A program made the translations under genes and the position numbers. The notes beneath the pieces were generated by a model. The model was not told the origin of the DNA. It saw only the letters and a list, made by a program, of their open reading frames with translations, and did no database searches. 64,000 bases of DNA from contig CAWFGJ010000010.1 of the NCBI GenBank assembly GCA_963815355.1, forward strand, positions 124,001-188,000, written 5' to 3'. Source of the DNA: JAPUEK01 sp963815355 (GTDB taxonomy: Bacteria; Pseudomonadota; Alphaproteobacteria; Rhodobacterales; Rhodobacteraceae). This document shows, piece after piece, positions 49,805 through 58,795 of this stretch. Every line of letters starts with the position of its first letter. Positions within the stretch are counted from its first letter, which is position 1.

Positions 49805-51055
49805 TCAGTGCAGGTTGGGCTGGGCGCCCATGCCTTTTTCGTCGATCATCAGCCCCTTGCGGAACCGGTCAAAGCGATAGGCGGTAGCGGTTTCATGCGG
49901 GGCGTCGGTGGCCAGCAGATGGGCAAAGCACATGCCTGAGGCCGGCGTGGCCTTGAAGCCGCCATAGCACCAGCCGCCGTTGAAATAGAGCCCGTCGACC
50001 TCGGTCTTGTCGATGATGGGCGATCCGTCCATCGACATGTCCATGATCCCGCCCCAGATCCGCAGCAGCCGCGCACGGCCGATCATCGGCATCAGGCCCA
50101 TGCCACCTTCGCAGACATCCTCGACGACCGGCAGGTTGCCGCGCTGCGCGTATGAGTTATAGCCGTCGATGTCTCCGCCAAACACCAGCCCCCCCTTGTC
50201 AGACTGGCTGACGTAGAAATGGCCGGCACCATAGGTAATCACGCCGGGCAGCAATGGCTTCAGCCCCTCGGTCACGAAGGCCTGCAACACATGGCTTTCA
50301 ATGGGCAGGCGCATGCCCGCCTTGGCCATGACCTGACCAGAAGACCCGGCCACCGCAACGCCCACTTTGCCCGCGCCGATAAAGCCGCGCGTGGTTTCAA
50401 CGCCAAGGCACTTGCCGCCTTCGATCTTAAAGCCGGTCACTTCGCAGTTCTGCAGGATATCCACGCCGCGGCTGTCTGCACCGCGGGCATAGCCCCACGC
50501 CACCGCATCGTGCCGCACCGTGCCACCGCGCGGCTGCAACAACCCGCCCTTGATCGGAAAGCGCGCGTTGTCAAAGTTCAGGAACGGCGCCATTTTGCGC
50601 ACGCCGTCGGCATCCAGCAACACGCTGTCAACGCCGTTCAGCCGCATGCCATTGGCCCGGCGGCGAAAGGCATCGCGCTGGGCATCCGTATGGCACAGGT
50701 TCAGCACGCCACGCTGGCTGACCATCGCGTTGAAGTTGAAGTCCTGCTCCAACCCCTCCCACAATTTCATCGAGTATTCGTAGAACGGCTCATTGCCGTC
50801 CAACAGATAGTTTGACCGGATGATGGTGGTGTTGCGCCCGACGTTGCCGCCGCCGATCCACCCTTTCTCAATCACTGCGATGCTGGATTTCTGATAGGTC
50901 TTGGCCAGATAATAGGCCGTGGCCAGACCATGCCCACCGCCGCCGACCACAACGAAATCATAGCGTGGCTTTGGCGCCGGATCACGCCAGGCTGGTTTCC
51001 AGCCCTTGTGCCCGGTCAGTGCCTCTTTAAGAACCTTGAAGCCCGAATAGCGCAT
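49805..51055 (-). CDS. mgdA: N-methylglutamate dehydrogenase subunit A (SoxB-like FAD subunit)
   Basis: A 416-residue DAO-family flavoprotein. The FAD-binding motif is DFVVVGGGGHGLATAYYLAK (about residues 30-49), with GGNVGRNTTIIRSNYL and the C-terminal GLYFNGGWCYGGFKATPASG typical of SoxB. It oxidises the N-methyl group of N-methylglutamate. It is the first gene of mgdABCD; a promoter must lie in the 101-base gap 51056-51156, where I see no clear boxes. Confidence 0.88.
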   Translation of the reverse strand: MRYSGFKVLKEALTGHKGWKPAWRDPAPKPRYDFVVVGGGGHGLATAYYLAKTYQKSSIAVIEKGWIGGGNVGRNTTIIRSNYLLDGNEPFYEYSMKLWEGLEQDFNFNAMVSQRGVLNLCHTDAQRDAFRRRANGMRLNGVDSVLLDADGVRKMAPFLNFDNARFPIKGGLLQPRGGTVRHDAVAWGYARGADSRGVDILQNCEVTGFKIEGGKCLGVETTRGFIGAGKVGVAVAGSSGQVMAKAGMRLPIESHVLQAFVTEGLKPLLPGVITYGAGHFYVSQSDKGGLVFGGDIDGYNSYAQRGNLPVVEDVCEGGMGLMPMIGRARLLRIWGGIMDMSMDGSPIIDKTEVDGLYFNGGWCYGGFKATPASGMCFAHLLATDAPHETATAYRFDRFRKGLMIDEKGMGAQPNLH

Positions 51056-51156
51056 GTTACCCTCAGCTCATTTCCCGGTAAACCTGCGGGATAACGACCG
51101 GGGAAGATAGGGTCGGTTCGGACAAAGTCGTGGTGAGTTCCGACACGCTGCCCGGT

Positions 51157-52119
51157 TCAGTCGTCTTGCGCCGCGCCGTCAAACCGTTTGCGCGCGGCGC
51201 TCTGCCCCATCAGCCAGTCCTGCACCTCGGTTCGGCCGGGAAAGGCCGCCTGATCCTGCCGCGTCAGCAAGTAGTACCCATATTGCGTCCGCACCTGCAT
51301 CTCGCCCAACGGGCGCACCAATGTGCCTGCCGCCAGCATCTGATCCACCAGATGCCCCCATCCCAACGCCACACCCACCCCGTCGGCGGCGGCATGGATG
51401 GACAACGGGTAGGAATTGAAAAGCACGGGCCGCTCCAGTCGCGTCGGGCGCGCGCCGACATGGCCAAGCCACGCGTGCCAGTTCATCCACTCGGTATGGC
51501 TGCTTGCCACCTCAATCAGCGGGGCGGTGGATAGGTTTTGCACCTCGGCCACGCCGGGATTGCGCGCCAGAAACGCGGGCGAACAGACCGGAAAGATCGT
51601 CTCACCGAACACCAGCTGGCTGTCGTAGCCCTTCCAATCGCCATCGCCGCGCAGGATCGCCAGATCAACGGTTTCGGCCAGACACTCTTCGTCGTCATCC
51701 GAGGCGACCAACATGATGCTCAGGTGCTTGTTTTCCTTATGGAACCCCGCCAACCGCGGCGTCAGCCACAGCGAGGCGACCGAATTGGTCGCCGCCAGAA
51801 CGATGGGCCGGTTTTGCCCGTGCTTTCCGGCATCATCCGCCGCGTCGCGCAAAAGGTTGATCGCGGGAACGATCCGGGCCAGAAACTCACGGCCGTAGGG
51901 GGTCAACTCGATCGACCGGTGGCCGCGCGTGAAAAAAGACAGGCCGAAATGCTGCTCAAGCAGGCGGACTTTGCGGCTGATCGCCGTCTCGCTTATGTTC
52001 ATGTGCCGGGCCGCTTCGGCAAAGCTGCCACGCAGGGCCGCAGCCTCAAACGCCAATATATAATCCAGCGGCGGCAAGGGTTTGCGCCGCTCGGATCGGG
52101 GGCGGGGTTTCGTCGTCAC
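51157..52119 (-). CDS. LysR-family transcriptional regulator
   Basis: A 320-residue LysR regulator. The N-terminal winged helix-turn-helix (about 16-75) has DYILAFEAAALRGSFAEAARHMNISETAISRKVRLLEQHFGLSFFTR-type sequence, and the C-terminal part is an effector-binding domain (about 105-300). I chose GTG 52119, with AAAGG about 10 bases upstream; in-frame ATGs up to 52212 would add a basic, unconserved tail. Divergent from tdm across 223 bases, it is a good candidate to control tdm and/or mgdABCD. Confidence 0.85.
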   Translation of the reverse strand: MTTKPRPRSERRKPLPPLDYILAFEAAALRGSFAEAARHMNISETAISRKVRLLEQHFGLSFFTRGHRSIELTPYGREFLARIVPAINLLRDAADDAGKHGQNRPIVLAATNSVASLWLTPRLAGFHKENKHLSIMLVASDDDEECLAETVDLAILRGDGDWKGYDSQLVFGETIFPVCSPAFLARNPGVAEVQNLSTAPLIEVASSHTEWMNWHAWLGHVGARPTRLERPVLFNSYPLSIHAAADGVGVALGWGHLVDQMLAAGTLVRPLGEMQVRTQYGYYLLTRQDQAAFPGRTEVQDWLMGQSAARKRFDGAAQDD

Positions 52120-52342
52120 GCGATGCTGCCTTTTGTCGTCTGGCCCACAGGCCCGTATTTTGCGCCATTCGGCCGCGATCATCCTAGCCGCTCTGGGCCT
52201 GCTTGCCATCACAAATTCGAGGCAAAGGCCCTGATAATTCTACGCAGAGCTTTGCCGCGCGGGTGGCACAGTTGGCGGCAGAACAGCAAGACGCAAGGCG
52301 GGGCTTCGCAGGCCACGGCCTTGAACATCTGGAGCGGAAAGC

Positions 52343-54709
52343 ATGAACCGACCATTGGTTTTCGAGAAGCCGTTTGAACGGGCAGGGGTGTTGATCCCCG
52401 GCCTGCCGGTCTTGCCGCCCGGCGTTGAACGCCACCCCATTTCCGGCGGTGGCAGCCGCTCAGTCCCGATCTTTCGGGGCGACGAGATCACACTTCAGGA
52501 TCGCGAAGGCCTGCAACCGGTTGAGATGGTCTTCTTCGCCCATGACGGGCGCTCCGACGCCGCGATGATCGGGGCCAAGGGCGGGCGCGATCCCAAATGC
52601 TTGAAAGAGTCGCTGCTTCGCGATCCGTCCGGGCGCAAAGTGGTGCGTGCGCTTGAGCGGTCGGGTTTTGATCTTGGCCGCGCCGATGGCACCGTGGTCT
52701 TTGCCGAAGGTTCGCGCGCTGGCGATGTTGCAAGCTTTACCGCCTCGGTTGATGGGTTGCTGATCGTTTGCGCGGCAGGTGGCCCGATGGAGCCGCAAGA
52801 CCAATGGGCGCCCACGGATGTGACCCTTTATGTGCGCCGCGCCAGCCTTTTGCAGGGCAAGGATCGCCGCGCCGCGCCCGATCCTTTGGCCGACCCTCTG
52901 TTCGACGCCAATATTCAGCCCGGTCAGGCGGTTCCGTATCTGGTGAAGGCGGGAGAGTTCATCCAGATCCTCGACGTGCAGGGCCGCGAATGTTCAGACT
53001 TTCAGGCGTTCTCGCTGCGCGCGCTCGACAAAGGGCTGGAGCGCGAGATCGACCCGACGACCACCCGGTCCCTTATGGGCTCGCTTTACCCGATGCCGGG
53101 GATGCACTCCAAATACTTCACCGTTGACCAAGAGCCGCTGATCGAAATCGTGCAAGACACAATTGGCCGCCACGATACCTTTGGGCTGGCCTGCACGGCG
53201 CGCTATTATGAAGACTTGGGCTATCCGGGCCATATCAACTGCTCGGATAACATGAACATCGCCCTGGGCCAGTTCGGCATCCGGCCAAGGGGCGGCTGGC
53301 CCGCGATCAACTACTTCTTCAACACGCTGCTGGATGACACCCATACCATCAGCATGGATGACCCGTGGTCGCGCCCCGGCGATTTCGTGCTGCTGCGCGC
53401 GCTGACCGATCTTGTGTGCATCTCAACCGCATGCCCCTGCGATATTGATCCGGCCAATGGCTGGAATCCAACCGATATTCAGGTGCGCACCTACGCAAAA
53501 ACCGAAGACTTCAAGCGCTCGATAGGCTGGCGCAAAACACCGGGGGCTGATTTGGAAGAGACGAAGAAAACCGGGTTTCACGAGTGCTTTGCCCGACACA
53601 CGCGGAACTTTGTGGAATACAACGGCTACTGGCTGGCCAGCGAGATGACCAACCACGGCGCCATTGCCGAATACTGGGCGGCGCGCGAAAAGGCCGTGGT
53701 GATGGATCTGTCGCCCCTGCGCAAATATGAGGTGACCGGCCCGGATGCCGAGGCACTTTTGCAGTTGTGCGTCACGCGCGACATGAAAAAGCTGCCCGTC
53801 GGCGGCATCGTCTACACCGCCATGTGCTATGACCACGGCGGCATGATCGACGACGGCACCGTGTTTCGCCTGGGCGAGACGAACTTTCGCTGGATCGGCG
53901 GCAATGACCAGTCGGGCCTGTGGCTGCGCAAACAGGCGCAAGAGCGCGATCTGAACGTCTGGGTCCGCGCCTCGACTGACCATCATTGCAACATTGCAGT
54001 GCAAGGGCCCCTGTCGCGCGACATCCTCAAACAGGTGATCTGGACGCCCCCCGCGCAACCAAACATGGATGAGCTTGGCTGGTTCCGCCTGACCATCGGT
54101 CGCCTGCACGGCTATGACGGCCCCGCCGTCGTGGTCAGCCGCACCGGCTATTCCGGTGAGTTGGGCTATGAGGTCTTCTGCCATCCGAAAGATGCCGCGA
54201 CGATCTTTGATGCCATCTGGGCGGTGGGCGAGCCGATGGGGATGCTGCCCCTGGGCCTCAAGGCGCTGGATATGCTGCGGATTGAGGCCGGGTTGATCTT
54301 TGCCGGCTCTGAATTTGATGACCAGACCGATCCGATGGAGGCCGGCATCGGCTTTGCCGTGCCGCTCAAAGGCAAAACCGATGACTTCATCGGCCGCGCC
54401 GCACTAGAGGCCCGCAAAGCCAATCCGCAGAAAAAGCTCGTCGGGCTGGATCTGGACGGTGGTGTCGTGCCGACGCCCGGCGACTGCGTGCACTTTGGCA
54501 AGCCTCAGATCGGTATTGTCACCTCGGCGATGAAATCACCGATCTTGGGCAAGGTGATTGCCCTTGCGCGGGTGGATGTGACCCACGCCGCCATCGGCAC
54601 CAAGCTGGAGATCGGGCGCCTTGACGGTGACCAAAAGCGTCTGACCGCAACCGTTGTGGCGTTCCCGCACTATGATCCAAGCAAAGAGCGGGTAAAGGGC
54701 AACGCCTGA
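52343..54709 (+). CDS. tdm: trimethylamine N-oxide demethylase (aldolase)
   Basis: A 788-residue two-domain enzyme. The N-terminal DUF1989 part (about 1-400) holds the zinc site and the C-terminal GcvT-like part (about 410-780) binds tetrahydrofolate, with RTGYSGELGYEVFCHP. Cys284, Cys364 and Cys366 (ACTARYY; STACPCDIDP) match the zinc-ligand cysteines reported for Tdm of Methylocella (263, 343, 345), with the same spacing. Tdm splits TMAO into dimethylamine and formaldehyde, the latter being captured by tetrahydrofolate. GGAAAG precedes ATG 52343. It is a single-gene unit divergent from the LysR gene. Confidence 0.93.
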   Translation: MNRPLVFEKPFERAGVLIPGLPVLPPGVERHPISGGGSRSVPIFRGDEITLQDREGLQPVEMVFFAHDGRSDAAMIGAKGGRDPKCLKESLLRDPSGRKVVRALERSGFDLGRADGTVVFAEGSRAGDVASFTASVDGLLIVCAAGGPMEPQDQWAPTDVTLYVRRASLLQGKDRRAAPDPLADPLFDANIQPGQAVPYLVKAGEFIQILDVQGRECSDFQAFSLRALDKGLEREIDPTTTRSLMGSLYPMPGMHSKYFTVDQEPLIEIVQDTIGRHDTFGLACTARYYEDLGYPGHINCSDNMNIALGQFGIRPRGGWPAINYFFNTLLDDTHTISMDDPWSRPGDFVLLRALTDLVCISTACPCDIDPANGWNPTDIQVRTYAKTEDFKRSIGWRKTPGADLEETKKTGFHECFARHTRNFVEYNGYWLASEMTNHGAIAEYWAAREKAVVMDLSPLRKYEVTGPDAEALLQLCVTRDMKKLPVGGIVYTAMCYDHGGMIDDGTVFRLGETNFRWIGGNDQSGLWLRKQAQERDLNVWVRASTDHHCNIAVQGPLSRDILKQVIWTPPAQPNMDELGWFRLTIGRLHGYDGPAVVVSRTGYSGELGYEVFCHPKDAATIFDAIWAVGEPMGMLPLGLKALDMLRIEAGLIFAGSEFDDQTDPMEAGIGFAVPLKGKTDDFIGRAALEARKANPQKKLVGLDLDGGVVPTPGDCVHFGKPQIGIVTSAMKSPILGKVIALARVDVTHAAIGTKLEIGRLDGDQKRLTATVVAFPHYDPSKERVKGNA

Positions 54710-54721
54710 CGCATACCGAAC

Positions 54722-54742
54722 GGGGCCCTTTGACGGGGCCCC
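54722..54742. terminator. possible terminator between tdm and the small membrane protein gene
   Basis: GGGGCCC (54722-54728) pairs with GGGCCCC (54736-54742); stable hairpin but with no T-run. Confidence 0.4.
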
Positions 54743-54744
54743 GG

Positions 54745-55017
54745 CTAGGGGTTGTGATGCGCCCAAACCGCCGTCCGGATTCGCGCGTGCTTATAGGCGT
54801 CAAAGATCGACATGGCATAGACAAACAGCCCGCCCGCCAACTTGCCAACAATGGACACATCCGGATCAGCAGTCTTAAGCGTGTAGGCCCCCAACAGCAG
54901 GGTAAAGAAGATGAATACCAGCCCCCGCACGGGCTGTCTGTTCAACACCTGACCAACCCCCGGCAAGACCAGTGCCACAGCCAGCACAAGATAGGGTGAA
55001 ACGGGGGCCGTCTTCAT
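54745..55017 (-). CDS. small membrane protein (TM2-like)
   Basis: A 90-residue protein with two to three hydrophobic helices (about residues 8-24, 29-46 and 54-72). The LPGVGQVLNRQPVRGLVFIFF turn resembles TM2-type proteins (PGxGQ...G). The C-terminus has DAYKHAR and a His-containing tail. It overlaps the gene before it by 4 bases. Function unknown; possibly carried along with the permease genes rather than part of amine metabolism. Confidence 0.6.
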   Translation of the reverse strand: MKTAPVSPYLVLAVALVLPGVGQVLNRQPVRGLVFIFFTLLLGAYTLKTADPDVSIVGKLAGGLFVYAMSIFDAYKHARIRTAVWAHHNP

Positions 55018-55712
55018 GCCGATTTCCTTTCTGCTATCGATGGGGCGGCGGCGAGCAAACCCGCGCGCAGCCCGACAAGCTGGTCCAGAAACGGCAAGAC
55101 CCGCGCCGAACCAAGCGGCGTCCTGCCCATCTCGGCGTCGCGAAAAATCAGATAGCGGCCGCGATGGGCCTCTTCGGCCAAAAAGGTGATGCGCAGCCCT
55201 TTGGGCGAGATCACCAACTCTTTCACCCGCGGGTCATCGAACAGGCACAGGAACGGTTGCAACGCCGCTTCAGGCAGCAGCGCGTCCGGCGCATCGGTGC
55301 GTATCGCACAGTCGGCAGGAAAGCCGGGCGGCGGGTCAATCTGGTCGGGCAGCGTGCCAAAGTTCGAAAACGGCTCAATCCCGGTGGGTCTGATCATGAC
55401 GTTCAGCGTGGCGCGCAGGGGTAGGGGGGCCAGCAAGGTCACCATCACCCAAAGGGCGGGCAATTTGCGATAGGTCAGCGTGTCGGGCATCACCTGCAAA
55501 TCCGCCTCAATCCCCCGAAAGACACCGCCAAGGCGCGGAAAACCGGCGGGTCCGCGCCCCTTCCGGGCGCGCGCGAACAACGGGGCGCAGTCATCGAAAT
55601 AGGCCAGCCTTTGACGCGCACGTGCCGCAGCTTCGCGCCGGGTTCTGGCCGCAAGCAGCACGGCACCCGCGCCAAGACCCGCCGCCACAAGCCCCAATCC
55701 AACATCTTCCAT
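55014..55712 (-). CDS. hypothetical membrane-anchored protein
   Basis: A 232-residue protein with an N-terminal transmembrane helix (about residues 4-22), a basic linker (RTRREAAARARQRL) and a second hydrophobic stretch (about 85-105). The C-terminal soluble domain (about 110-232) has no motif I recognise. ATG 55712 has a G-rich but not canonical ribosome site. It is followed by the TM2-like gene (ATGA overlap) and may form a two-gene unit with it, either co-transcribed with or separate from the APC permease gene 69 bases upstream. Confidence 0.55.
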   Translation of the reverse strand: MEDVGLGLVAAGLGAGAVLLAARTRREAAARARQRLAYFDDCAPLFARARKGRGPAGFPRLGGVFRGIEADLQVMPDTLTYRKLPALWVMVTLLAPLPLRATLNVMIRPTGIEPFSNFGTLPDQIDPPPGFPADCAIRTDAPDALLPEAALQPFLCLFDDPRVKELVISPKGLRITFLAEEAHRGRYLIFRDAEMGRTPLGSARVLPFLDQLVGLRAGLLAAAPSIAERKSA

Positions 55713-55781
55713 CGCGTCCGCCCCTCGGTTGTGGGATGGCCCACCCTGTTGGGCGGGCCATCTGTTGGTTTGCGGTTGCGA

Positions 55782-57197
55782 TCAGTAGCCCTTGGGCCGC
55801 GGCCACGGCATGGTGAACTGTGCGGCCCGCTTCACAAAGCGATAGCGCCAGAAGTGGAACCACAGCGACACGACGATATAGAACGAAATCATCGCCACAA
55901 GTTGCGCCCCATAGCCAAGGAAGACCGCAAAATAGGCCACCCCGCACAGGCTTAGCAGAACAATCGCCGGGATCGGGTGGAACGGATGCTCATAGCCACG
56001 CTTGATCGAGTCCATCGGCCATTTCCGCCGGAACATGATGACGTTGATCGGCATGAACGTGTATTCCAGCAGACCTGACAGGATAGAGAACGTGATCACC
56101 TGATCCAGCGGCGCCCCAAGTGCGAAAATGAGCGCGATGGGAACCAGAAAGATGATCGCACGATAGGGCGTCCGATAGGTCGGATGCACGGCCCCGAACC
56201 AAGACGGCAGATAGTGATCGCGCCCCATCGCAAACCAGGCACGCGAGGAATCGTTGATGCAACCGTTGGCCGAGGCCAGTGTCGCAAACAACGTGCCAAT
56301 CCCCATCAGCACCATCAGCGTCGTTGACCCCGTCAAACGTGCGGCATCAAACAGCGGCACACCCGATTGGCCCAGATACTCCCAAGGCATCAGGCCGACG
56401 CAGACATACCATGTCAACGTCGCGGCGATCAGCAAGGTCATGATCCCGGCCAACGTGCCAAATGGCAGCGCGCGGGCGGGGGAGCGGACCTCTTCCGCGG
56501 CCTGTGTCGTGCCCTCGATCCCAAGGTAGAACCACAGGCCAAAGTGCATTGCCGCCAGAACGCCCAGCCAGCCATAGGGCAGGTCGGTCATCAGGGCCTT
56601 ATGCTGCAAGACGCTGCTACCCATGATCGGCGATGTGGCAAGGAACAGGATGATGATCGCGCTGAACGCGATAGCTGTAATGACCAGGCTGAAGGTCAGC
56701 GTGGCCAACACGCCACGATAGTTAAGCCAAGCCAGAAACATGATCGACAACACGATAAAGGGCCGTTGATCCAGCCCCTCATGCCCCGACATGACCGCCA
56801 CCGTATCAATCAAGAAGCCGACGGTGATCGCATTTGCCGCCTCTAGCATCGTATAGGCAAAGACCAGATACAGCCCGACGTTGAACGCCATCAACGGGCC
56901 GACGATGTGTTTGGCTTGGGTGTATTGCCCGCCAGCCGCCGCAACCGTTGAGGTCACCTCGCTGTCGATCATGGCCACGCAAGTGTACAAGATGCCCGCA
57001 AACCAGCAGGCGATCAGCGCGGCAAAAGCGCCGCCTTTGCCGACAGCAAAGTTCCAGCCCATGTACTCGCCGACCAGAACGATACCGACGCCAAGCGCCC
57101 AGACGTGTGCAGGCCCCAGAACCCGCAACAGGCCCACTTTGGCGCCATGTGGCCCCATCCCGTCGATTTTCTGGGAAGTTATGTCAAAATCAGCCAT
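55782..57197 (-). CDS. APC-family amine/amino acid permease
   Basis: A 471-residue transporter with about 12 transmembrane helices of the amino acid-polyamine-organocation superfamily. It has the ALGVGIVLVGEYMGWNF segment in helix 1 and GIEGTTQAAEEVRSPARALPFG, a conserved loop of the ethanolamine/amino acid group. The context of methylated-amine genes suggests uptake of an amine or an amino acid such as glutamate, but the substrate is not readable. AAGGGGAAG precedes the ATG. It is preceded by three small membrane protein genes (57208-58066) on the same strand. Confidence 0.85.
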   Translation of the reverse strand: MADFDITSQKIDGMGPHGAKVGLLRVLGPAHVWALGVGIVLVGEYMGWNFAVGKGGAFAALIACWFAGILYTCVAMIDSEVTSTVAAAGGQYTQAKHIVGPLMAFNVGLYLVFAYTMLEAANAITVGFLIDTVAVMSGHEGLDQRPFIVLSIMFLAWLNYRGVLATLTFSLVITAIAFSAIIILFLATSPIMGSSVLQHKALMTDLPYGWLGVLAAMHFGLWFYLGIEGTTQAAEEVRSPARALPFGTLAGIMTLLIAATLTWYVCVGLMPWEYLGQSGVPLFDAARLTGSTTLMVLMGIGTLFATLASANGCINDSSRAWFAMGRDHYLPSWFGAVHPTYRTPYRAIIFLVPIALIFALGAPLDQVITFSILSGLLEYTFMPINVIMFRRKWPMDSIKRGYEHPFHPIPAIVLLSLCGVAYFAVFLGYGAQLVAMISFYIVVSLWFHFWRYRFVKRAAQFTMPWPRPKGY

Positions 57198-57207
57198 TTT
57201 CTTCCCC

Positions 57208-57375
57208 TTAAAGCTTGTGGTCTTCAGTCATGGCCTCAAGCTCGCCTTCTTGCGAAGACATGAGAACATCATCTGAATAGGTGCTGTCGGTGCGCAACCA
57301 GTCGGTCACAATGATCAGGCCAAAAAGGGCCGAAAGACCCCAGGCCGCGTATTCCGCAAGTGTCCAGATATCCAT
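57208..57375 (-). CDS. very small single-span membrane protein of the permease operon
   Basis: A 55-residue protein beginning MDIWTLAEYAAWGLSALFGL, with one transmembrane helix (about residues 6-25) and an acidic, soluble C-terminus ending in TEDHKL. It is open from ATG 57375 to TAA 57208, lies 10 bases from the APC permease start and 14 bases from the end of the preceding gene, and is on the same strand, so it is very likely translated. I do not recognise the family. It may be an accessory subunit of the permease. Confidence 0.6.
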   Translation of the reverse strand: MDIWTLAEYAAWGLSALFGLIIVTDWLRTDSTYSDDVLMSSQEGELEAMTEDHKL

Positions 57376-57389
57376 GGTTTTCTCTGCCC

Positions 57390-57776
57390 CTATTTCTCGC
57401 CAAACTTTTCGGCAATCACCTCGCGGTATTCCTTTTCGGAAAACCGCAACATGATGACGTAGTAGCCAACAATCACCACGATCATCAAAAGCAGGCTGCT
57501 GATCGAGAAGGAATAGTCGAACCGGGCAGAGATGATGTCTGCTGCGGACGCCGCGTCAGGAAAGCCAAGCTGGTTCCACTTTGATACCATCTCGGGGTTT
57601 TGCCCCAACGCTTCCCACGTCGGATTTTCGGGCGGGGTAGAGGTTTGCGCCCGTCCGGCAAGCCCCATCCACAACGGGATGTAAAGCGCGCCGACGGTCA
57701 TCAGCAAAAGGACGATAACGTCGATGATTTGGCCCAGTTTGCCTTGGGCAGGTGGCGTGTAGTTTGGCATGGCCAT
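57390..57776 (-). CDS. two-span membrane protein of the permease operon
   Basis: A 128-residue protein with transmembrane helices at about residues 15-38 and 92-110, separated by a periplasmic or cytoplasmic loop of about 50 residues (Pro/Asn/Trp-rich), and an acidic C-terminus (FSEKEYREVIAEKFGEK). The start overlaps the previous stop by one base (TAATG). No known domain. Position between a two-span and a one-span small protein before an APC permease suggests a transporter complex. Confidence 0.65.
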   Translation of the reverse strand: MAMPNYTPPAQGKLGQIIDVIVLLLMTVGALYIPLWMGLAGRAQTSTPPENPTWEALGQNPEMVSKWNQLGFPDAASAADIISARFDYSFSISSLLLMIVVIVGYYVIMLRFSEKEYREVIAEKFGEK

Positions 57777-58066
57777 TATCCCCGCTTTGCCGCTTTGGCG
57801 GCATCAAGGAACTTGATGTCCAGCCCGTACATGAAATCGCGATCTGAGCGGTAGTGGCGCAGCATGGCCATGATCGCCGCCGTGTTGAAGACCAGCACGA
57901 CCGCCCCGCCGATCAGCAGCACAATCCGTGCCGACATCGAAGGCGCCAGCGACCATGTGGCCAGCGCCACAAAGCCAATCGCAAACCAAAGACCGCCAAC
58001 AAAAGCCCAAGCGACCAGAATATCGAGCCGATGCATCTTTTCGATGCGCTCTGTCATTTCCGTCAT
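57776..58066 (-). CDS. two-span small membrane protein of the permease operon
   Basis: A 96-residue protein with helices at about residues 17-38 and 45-66, and a basic C-terminus (RHYRSDRDFMYGLDIKFLDAAKAAKRG). GGGAGGGAACG precedes ATG 58066, a strong ribosome site that marks the head of this four-gene unit. Small two-helix partners are known for some sodium-solute symporters (DUF485/DUF4212 type); whether this is an analogue for an APC permease is inference. Confidence 0.65.
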   Translation of the reverse strand: MTEMTERIEKMHRLDILVAWAFVGGLWFAIGFVALATWSLAPSMSARIVLLIGGAVVLVFNTAAIMAMLRHYRSDRDFMYGLDIKFLDAAKAAKRG

Positions 58067-58795
58067 CGTTCCCTCCCTTGAATGACCGCAGTAGCGCGGT
58101 CGTTACGCCTGACGCGTGTAGTGAACTTTTTTTAACTAAGGGAAACACGGGTTGCGACAATCTGTCAAGTTTTCTCACGCGTTCACCTGAACTTCGCGTC
58201 GCGTGTCGCTGGCATGGGCGCAGGGTTTGCCTTGGCTTTTGCAGGCGGTGTGGCTTGGCCCCAGAGGGCAGCCGTTGGTTTTTTCTGATCTCACGTTGCG
58301 GTTTTGCCCGAAAAATCATCGTCAGGCGCTGATGTGCCCAATGCGGACCGCGCGCGCCGGAAACCCGGCGCGGGCGGGCAAGTCGCCGCGCCCTTACCTG
58401 TGGCCGTCGCCCGCAAAGCAGGGGACTCACCGTCTACCCAGACCTTCCCGCCAAACCGAACAATTACCATAAGCGCTTGATTATAAATACATTATGCCAA
58501 ACGATTCATGGCCATAGCCCCCCGCAGCCAACGCAGTGGAACAGGACCACACGCACCCGGATTCTTGCCAAGAGTCGCGGCGAGTCGCTCGTGAAACCCC
58601 GGTCACGAACTCAACGTCTGAGAAATATTTTTTCTTGATGTGCAACTTTGTCCTTTGGCCGCGCGAAAAGCTGCTGCACAGTGTCGCAAGGCCAAGCCCC
58701 CGTTTCGGGACCACCGCTTGGCCGCGCAATACATCGCTGCGGGAAGCCGACGTCAGATCGGCAAGCCTGTTACCTCCAGGGAAAGGGACTTCTGA
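58067..58795. promoter_or_regulatory. 729-base intergenic region between divergent permease operons
   Basis: No gene is supported. Near the left end, TTGACA on the minus strand (58168-58163) may be the -35 of the small membrane protein operon. On the plus side AAATATTTTTTCTTG (58623-58637) nearly repeats the element before mgsA. A stem GGCCAAGC (58690-58697) / GCTTGGCC (58716-58723) with inner CCCG/CGGG pairing lies about 75 bases before the permease start and could be a structured leader. I see no known riboswitch. Confidence 0.45.

Noticed and set aside
45985..51055. Annotation of the operon as sarcosine oxidase soxBDAG
   Set aside because: Sequence family fits, but the gmaS-mgsABC context, the altered SoxD-like zinc site and the lack of other sarcosine or glycine-betaine genes favour N-methylglutamate dehydrogenase.
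58067..58795. Known riboswitch or tRNA-like element
   Set aside because: No match to consensus features I know for glycine, SAM, THF or guanidine riboswitches, and no cloverleaf.
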